Shown: positions 29,280-33,203 of the stretch, piece after piece
Numbering within the stretch: the first letter of the stretch is position 1
Layout: each line of letters begins with the position of its first letter
Virus record (IMG/VR): IMGVR_UViG_3300031277_000014
Coordinates: 1-33,203 of that record
Strand: one strand, 5' to 3'
Length of the DNA: 33,203 nucleotides
From: a virus
The notes under the pieces: generated by a model
Told to the model about the DNA's origin: nothing
The model's database searches: none
Seen by the model: only the letters and a program-made list of their open reading frames with translations
Translations under genes and position numbers: made by a program

Positions 29280-29329
29280 GCCGTTCCCAGCGCGTAGCCA
29301 GAGGGGGGGATTCTGACTACGCCACGAGG

Positions 29330-30601
29330 CTACTTCACTGTGACAGTCAGACTCTGCTCAGCCGGGGTGTACCCGGTCTTGGTCACACGGGCCGTGAACG
29401 TCGCAGTGCCCCGGACCGTCTTCTTGGCCCAGGACAAGTACGACCCATAGCCACTGATAATGCGCTGCCCGTTCCGGTAGATCGTCCAGTTGCCCTTGGT
29501 GCCCTGGACGTGGACGTAAATCGCCCCCTTGGCAGCGGACTTCGCGGTGAAAACGGTGATCTTGGCCTGCGGGGTGGGCAGGCTGGACAGGACGCGGGTC
29601 GTGTTGGCACCGGTGGTCCGGGTCAGCTGCTCGCCGGAGGCGAACGAACCGTTGCCGTTGGCGTCGAATCCCGCCAGAGCAGCGAATTTCCCGGTGTGGC
29701 GGATGACTTTGTATCCGCGGTGCACGGCGGGGACGTCACGGGTACCGGTCACGGTGATAGGCTTGAAGATCCCGAGCTTGTCAGCGCCGAAAACCGAGGC
29801 GCGGTTGAGGTCCTTGTCCAGGGCGTCACCCGGGTCCACGGACGCGAACCGCAGGCCGATCAGCTTCGCGGTGGCGGTCTGCAGGATGCCGACTCCGCTG
29901 CTGCTGCCCCGGGCGTCGACCTGGGTCAGGCCGTGGGCGAGCTTGCCGGTCGCGGAGCCACCCACGGCGATCTGGCCGGGGTCCGTGGTGAGCCGAGGCT
30001 TCCAGTCATCGGACAGAGCAGACCGGGTGGCCTGGTAGGCGTCCTGCACGGTGATGGTGACGATCTGGGATTTCACGTCGTCGTCGGTCCCGGCGCTCTC
30101 GCCGGGGTTGACGAACTGAACCCGAAACACGCCCGGGACCGTGGCGGACAGGCACACGTTCCTTCCGTTTGCGCGGAGCACGGATCCGGTGTTGACCGGT
30201 GCCGGGGTTCCGGCGACGGGCAGGTCCAGGGGACGCCACCCCGAGGAGGGGACGGTCGCGGAGTTCGAGCTGACCTGACGGTAGGTCAGGCGGGCGTAGC
30301 CGGGGAGCGCGGACGGGTCGACGTCCTCGGGTTCGGTGTAGGACAGGTAGTCCAGGCGCAGGCCCCTGATCTTCCGGGATGCGGGGACTCGCAGGCAGGG
30401 TGTGGCGTTGGCGAGGCGCTGGGGGAGGGTGTTGCCTCCGTTGCTGATCCGCGCGTAGTTCAGGGTGGTCATGCTGGTCACATTCGGGGTGACCGTGATG
30501 GTGTCGGCTGCGCTGGAGGACAGCTGGGCCGCGGCGAGGGCCCCTGCTGCGAGCGCTGCTACTGCGCCGCCGGCGATGACCTTGGTTCGCGTGCTGGTCA
30601 T
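29330..30601 (-). CDS. Secreted protein with C-terminal Ig-like domain, 423 aa
   Basis: ATG 30601 has AGGAGC upstream. A clear signal peptide (basic MTSTRTK, hydrophobic VIAGGAVAALAAGALAAA, cleavage near SSSAADT) is followed by a large extracellular region. This contains beta-rich segments with two Cys (ATPCLRV, RNVCLSA), a short 'DANGNGSFASGE' segment resembling a dockerin/EF-hand calcium loop, and a C-terminal Ig-like module (KITVFTAKSAAKG, ...ATFTARVTKTGYTPAEQ). I recognise no enzyme motif. A phage gene exporting a protein could alter the host surface or interact with bacteria outside; the real role is unknown. Confidence 0.7.
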   Translation of the reverse strand: MTSTRTKVIAGGAVAALAAGALAAAQLSSSAADTITVTPNVTSMTTLNYARISNGGNTLPQRLANATPCLRVPASRKIRGLRLDYLSYTEPEDVDPSALPGYARLTYRQVSSNSATVPSSGWRPLDLPVAGTPAPVNTGSVLRANGRNVCLSATVPGVFRVQFVNPGESAGTDDDVKSQIVTITVQDAYQATRSALSDDWKPRLTTDPGQIAVGGSATGKLAHGLTQVDARGSSSGVGILQTATAKLIGLRFASVDPGDALDKDLNRASVFGADKLGIFKPITVTGTRDVPAVHRGYKVIRHTGKFAALAGFDANGNGSFASGEQLTRTTGANTTRVLSSLPTPQAKITVFTAKSAAKGAIYVHVQGTKGNWTIYRNGQRIISGYGSYLSWAKKTVRGTATFTARVTKTGYTPAEQSLTVTVK

Positions 30602-30637
30602 GGGTGTTGTTGCTCCTAGACTAGGTGTGCAGAGTTT

Positions 30638-30668
30638 CGGCCCCGTACCCTCGGTAGGTGCGGGGCCG
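30638..30668 (-). terminator. Hairpin upstream of secreted-protein gene
   Basis: CGGCCCCG/CGGGGCCG (30638-30645 and 30661-30668) form an 8-bp stem, extendable inside by TACC/GGTA with a bulge. It lies between the stop of the 81-aa gene and the start of the secreted-protein gene, so it may end the small-gene operon or shape the leader. No strong U-run; AAACTC follows on the minus strand. Confidence 0.5.
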
Positions 30669-30698
30669 TTCCTCATCCTGCCACGTGCTGTGTGGTGG

Positions 30699-30944
30699 TC
30701 ATGTCCAGTCCGGTGGGGTCCATCCGATGCTCCTCAAGACCGCGTGCGTGGTCTCGTCGATGTTGATGGTGGCGTCTGTGCTGATGTTTAGGATCTTGGG
30801 TGAGACGTTCAGGATGACTTGTGGACGCTCCATGGCCTGCAAGGTGATCACTATGCCGGTCAGGATGTCGGTGATGTTCTTGTCACCGATTGTCACTTTC
30901 GCTGATGATTCTGTGGCTTCGATGGTGATGTGATTCTCGGTCAT
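30699..30944 (-). CDS. Small hypothetical protein, 81 aa
   Basis: ATG 30944 has GAAGAGGAGACACC upstream, a strong ribosome-binding site, and overlaps the stop of the previous gene (CCATGA). The product (MTENHITIEATESSAKVTIG...; ends VLRSIGWTPPDW) matches a small phage family I have seen: beta strands, then 'xLxxxGWxPP' at the end. Probably cytosolic; function unknown. Its base composition is lower in GC than that of the structural genes. Confidence 0.75.
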   Translation of the reverse strand: MTENHITIEATESSAKVTIGDKNITDILTGIVITLQAMERPQVILNVSPKILNISTDATINIDETTHAVLRSIGWTPPDWT

Positions 30945-31117
30945 GGTGTCTCCTCTTCAGCATTGTCACTTTCGTCGAATCCGTCGAGTACTTGTTGCAG
31001 CATCTCTTCGGGTATCTCGAAGGTTATGGTCTTACCACCAAGCAACAAATCCTGTGAGTATTCGTCTTGTTCACCTTCCGTATCGAACTCGATTCCGATG
31101 ATGCGGTATTCGCACAT
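30941..31117 (-). CDS. Small acidic hypothetical protein, 58 aa
   Basis: The frame runs from ATG 31117 (minus strand) to TGA 30941-30943. GAGGAGACACACA upstream is a clear ribosome-binding site almost identical to that of the following gene. The product begins MCEYRIIGIEFDTEGEQDEY and is strongly acidic, ending in DNAEEETP. Its stop overlaps the next gene's start by 3 bases. The spacing and repeated ribosome-binding site support a real gene; no family recognised. Confidence 0.75.
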   Translation of the reverse strand: MCEYRIIGIEFDTEGEQDEYSQDLLLGGKTITFEIPEEMLQQVLDGFDESDNAEEETP

Positions 31118-31137
31118 TGTGTGTCTCCTCAGGATGG

Positions 31138-31560
31138 TCAGAAATTTCCTGGCGCGACTTGCGCACAGAAAATACCTTGGTCACGCCACATTTGTACGCA
31201 CTGATCACGGTCGTCCAGTACCCGCAATTTGATTGGTTTCTCCTGAATCTGCAGCAGATACACTATGGAGCTCAGAAACGCGTTCTTCACCGCAGCGTCT
31301 TTCTGGCGGATTCCATCGGGACGCATGTAGAGCTGCGAGAACGGCACCTTGTGATCGGCGAGCCATTGGAGAGTCTGAGGTCGGCAGCATTCCATGCGTC
31401 CGGACACGACGATGATCTTGTGACCGGCTGCTGCCAGGGCCTGCACGATCTCGATCGTCGGAGTATTTGGCTGGTCTTCTCCGACGCGGTCCCAGTCGTA
31501 GGGGCCGCGCTCGCCGCGTAGGGCGAGCGTTCCGTCTATGTCAACGATCCAGGTACTCAT
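31138..31560 (-). CDS. HAD-superfamily phosphatase, polynucleotide 3'-phosphatase-like, 140 aa
   Basis: HAD motif I is VDIDGTLA (DxDGT, Asp7 and Asp9), motif II is IIVVSGR, and the C-terminal acidic motif is VLDDRDQCVQMWRDQG. The order and small size match the phosphatase half of T4-type Pnkp, which removes 3' phosphates (including 2',3'-cyclic) from nucleic acid ends. Directly upstream in the operon lies the separate kinase half, so the pair is a split Pnkp. Ribosome-binding site AGAGGAGATC. Confidence 0.8.
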   Translation of the reverse strand: MSTWIVDIDGTLALRGERGPYDWDRVGEDQPNTPTIEIVQALAAAGHKIIVVSGRMECCRPQTLQWLADHKVPFSQLYMRPDGIRQKDAAVKNAFLSSIVYLLQIQEKPIKLRVLDDRDQCVQMWRDQGIFCAQVAPGNF

Positions 31561-31627
31561 GATCTCCTCTGTTGTGGTCTGCGACGACGTGGCCCACGTA
31601 CAGGGCCGCGAACACCGTGCCGAGCAT
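31541..31627 (-). CDS. Possible 28-residue membrane-like peptide
   Basis: ATG 31627 overlaps the kinase stop (TGATG) and the frame ends at TGA 31541-31543 inside the phosphatase start. The peptide begins MLGTVFAALYVGHVVADH. This resembles the N-terminus of a longer streptomycete protein type I recall ('ALYVGHxVADHWVQT'), so it may be a truncated remnant kept for translational coupling between kinase and phosphatase. Confidence 0.4.
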   Translation of the reverse strand: MLGTVFAALYVGHVVADHNRGDHEYLDR

Positions 31628-32166
31628 CAATCGATCCACTTCCATTGGACGGTCCATCCCGGGGCGGTGGCCATCTTCCGAATGACGTCCTCGCCGACGC
31701 TGTCTGCGCGCAGGGCGTCACGCGCAACGCATTCTTCGACGTGAGTGTCGAGAGTGATTACGGTCGGCATAACGCCGAGATCGACCGCTAGCTCGGCCAG
31801 CCTTTCGATGCTGGTCTGGTAGAGGTTTGTCGAGTCCTCGACGACATAGTTAACCCCCGCCGCGAAGGCTGCGCGGATCATCGTCTCCTCCACCATCGTC
31901 ACAGTGTCTTCCTGGTCGTGGGTGCCAATACATTTCTCGTGGGGGTTTGGTCCCAGACACAGGAGATTGCGGGCATCGTCTCGTCCGATCCGGAGAGCCG
32001 GGATTCGGCACATTTCAGTCACTGTCTGGCGTGTTCTCATCACTGTGACGAGCCTGTGGGCGAAAGTTGTCTTTCCGGCGGCGGGGAGTCCCCGCAGGAT
32101 GACCAGACACCGATCGGTTTCGGCGAGGATCTCGGCTGTGGTCTTGTCCGGGTCGTAGTAGGTCAT
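31627..32166 (-). CDS. P-loop polynucleotide kinase (5'-kinase half of Pnkp), 179 aa
   Basis: The Walker A motif is GLPAAGKTT (residues 26-34), followed by a T4 Pnk-like helical region. RIGRDDARNLLCLG supplies the Asp/Arg typical of the kinase active site, VVEDSTNLYQTSIERL is a lid/Walker-B-like segment, and VITLDTHVEECVARDALR ends it. It transfers phosphate from ATP to 5'-OH ends. In T4 such an enzyme repairs tRNA cut by anticodon nucleases. ATG 32166 overlaps the DUF2637 gene's stop by four bases (ATGA). Confidence 0.82.
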   Translation of the reverse strand: MTYYDPDKTTAEILAETDRCLVILRGLPAAGKTTFAHRLVTVMRTRQTVTEMCRIPALRIGRDDARNLLCLGPNPHEKCIGTHDQEDTVTMVEETMIRAAFAAGVNYVVEDSTNLYQTSIERLAELAVDLGVMPTVITLDTHVEECVARDALRADSVGEDVIRKMATAPGWTVQWKWID

Positions 32167-33161
32167 GCTGTGTGCTCCTGTCGTGTGCAGCGCCGGAGGG
32201 CGCGTTTGGCGGTGGATTCGGAGACGGTCCGGGGGATGGGCCCGGCTCCGTCGAGGGGGTCACCGGTCATGGCCGCGCGGATGACCTGTGACCTGGTGGC
32301 CCTAGTGGTGAGCGCCTGGGTGACCCAGGCGTCGATGTCTGCCGTGGGACGGGTCAGGGGGGTCACGACCCCTGGGGTCACGGGGTCAGGGGGGTCACTG
32401 ACCCGGAGGGTCACGGGGTCAGGGTCAGGGGTCACGGGGGTCACCGGGTCCTGACCCCCTGGGGTCACGGGGTCAGGGGGGGGCACTCGGCCGTGACCTC
32501 TGGGGTCACCCGGGTCACGGGTCACGGGGTCACTCGGGTCACGGGGGTCAGGGGGGTCACTGACCCGGGGGGTCACCGGGTCACGGGTCACGACCCGGGG
32601 GGTCACCGGGTCACTGACCCCCCGGCCATGGGTCACCGGGTCACCGGCCACGTGATCCCCCGCAGGGTCAGTCAGACCCAGCACAACCCTCCTCCACGAC
32701 CTGACCGTCGACACCGGAGCCAGGACCACCCGCACAACCCTGGGCCACGGGACCGGCACCGGAGCCGGCAGACCCCGGCGCCGCATCACCTGCCGACGCA
32801 GCTCCCCCAGGATGACCTCCCACGCGAGGTTCGCCGCGACCGGGATTCCCGCGGCGATCGCGAGCGCGATCCGGTCCCGGGGGGACTCGGTGCCCAGGCG
32901 TAGGGCGGCGGCGGCGAGGTTCGAGGCTGCGCTCGCGGTGACGGCGAGCGCGGTGCCGAGGCGTGCTCCGAGGGCTGGGCGGCCGTCGAGGGAGGCGGCG
33001 AAGGCCACGGCGGCGAGGGCGGCGGCCAGGCCGTCGAGGACGACCGGCAGGATCCAGGGGACGTCGAAGCCAAGGTCACGGGCGAGGTCGGTCTGTTCGC
33101 GGAACGACCAGACGTCGCCTGAGATCACGACTACTAGGACTCCGGTGAGGGCCAGGGCCAT
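32163..33161 (-). CDS. DUF2637 membrane protein with repetitive linker and C-terminal helix-turn-helix-like region
   Basis: The N-terminal 90 or so residues are four hydrophobic segments of the DUF2637 type (MALALTGVLVVVISGDVWSF, WILPVVLDGLAAALAAVAF, ALAVTASAASNLAAAALRLG, ALAIAAGIPVAANLAWEVIL), a family found in actinomycete plasmids and phages. A basic segment (RRQVMRRRGLPAPVPVPWPR) follows, then a 100-residue low-complexity linker of DPVTPR/VSDPPDP repeats. The C-terminal domain (TRATRSQVIRAAMTGDPLDG; SESTAKRALRRC) is helix-turn-helix-like and could bind DNA. ATG 33161 is the first start, but the frame stays open to the window edge, so the N-terminus may be longer. Confidence 0.75.
   Translation of the reverse strand: MALALTGVLVVVISGDVWSFREQTDLARDLGFDVPWILPVVLDGLAAALAAVAFAASLDGRPALGARLGTALAVTASAASNLAAAALRLGTESPRDRIALAIAAGIPVAANLAWEVILGELRRQVMRRRGLPAPVPVPWPRVVRVVLAPVSTVRSWRRVVLGLTDPAGDHVAGDPVTHGRGVSDPVTPRVVTRDPVTPRVSDPPDPRDPSDPVTRDPGDPRGHGRVPPPDPVTPGGQDPVTPVTPDPDPVTLRVSDPPDPVTPGVVTPLTRPTADIDAWVTQALTTRATRSQVIRAAMTGDPLDGAGPIPRTVSESTAKRALRRCTRQEHTA
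32340..32640. repeat. Imperfect GGTCACGGGGTCA-type repeat tract
   Basis: About 300 bases composed largely of GGGTCACGGGGTCA, GGGGTCACCGGGTCAC and related units, in several orders and lengths. It encodes the DPVTPR/VSDPPDP linker of the DUF2637 protein on the minus strand. Such tracts change length easily and can mislead assembly. Confidence 0.85.
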
Positions 33162-33203
33162 GACCGGGGAGATGACCCTGGGTCTGGGGGGGGTCGTGGG
33201 GGG

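Noticed and set aside
29225-30619. 464-codon plus-strand open frame opposite the secreted protein gene
   Set aside because: The minus strand has a signal peptide and ribosome-binding site; the plus frame is a Gly/Val/Asp shadow.
1-33203. Integrase, attachment site or immunity repressor that would prove a temperate lifestyle
   Set aside because: No tyrosine or serine recombinase motifs and no att-like duplication were found. The small helix-turn-helix proteins alone do not establish lysogeny.

Overview
The window is high-GC actinobacterial DNA carrying most of a siphovirus genome (tailed phage or prophage). The evidence is a complete HK97-type head and long non-contractile tail module in canonical order, actinophage-style small zinc-ribbon and helix-turn-helix proteins, a DUF2637 membrane protein and an SCO2525-family methyltransferase. 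The last two families are characteristic of Streptomyces and related actinomycetes. The first and last genes appear to run off the window. I saw no integrase, DNA polymerase, primase or helicase, so the lifestyle is undetermined and the genome is probably incomplete here.

Layout. (1) 1-6.6 kb, plus strand: a left-hand early/accessory region of small ORFans, two DNA-binding proteins, a holin-like membrane protein, a 30-residue miniprotein and an ERF-type single-strand annealing recombinase. These lie behind a repeated promoter-like motif built around TATGAT. The same region holds a compact type I-E CRISPR array (2345-2556: four repeats, three spacers) with no cas genes, ending in a perfect hairpin. 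(2) 6.6-25.6 kb, plus strand: terminase small and large subunits, portal fused to a MuF-like domain, ClpP-like protease, major capsid protein, accessory head proteins, connector, tail completion proteins, two related tail-tube-like proteins, tail assembly chaperones with a -1 frameshift (slippery C CCT TTG), tape measure, a 1,119-residue minor tail protein and a small tip/fibre protein. (3) 25.56-26.16 kb: a 600-base non-coding island with two minus-strand tRNA-like genes whose anticodon loops are expanded to 36 and 19 nt. Between them is a pair of degenerate type I-E-like repeats, again followed by a perfect hairpin. (4) 26.2-33.2 kb, minus strand: SCO2525-type methyltransferase, two DEDDh exonucleases, an amidase endolysin, a secreted protein, small proteins, a HAD phosphatase plus a separate P-loop polynucleotide kinase (a split Pnkp-like pair), and a DUF2637 membrane protein with a highly repetitive linker.

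How it fits together. The middle is a conventional virion-assembly module. The flanks are more unusual. There are two places with type I-E CRISPR repeats on a phage: one array-like with spacers of normal length, and one abnormally spaced and reminiscent of RNA anti-CRISPR solitary repeats. There are also tRNA-like genes with inserted anticodon loops in the same genome as a kinase/phosphatase pair of the kind that heals cleaved tRNA. My best candidate for an undescribed system is this RNA-based counter-defence set. The CRISPR repeats and tRNA-like folds are read directly from the sequence; their functions are inferred.
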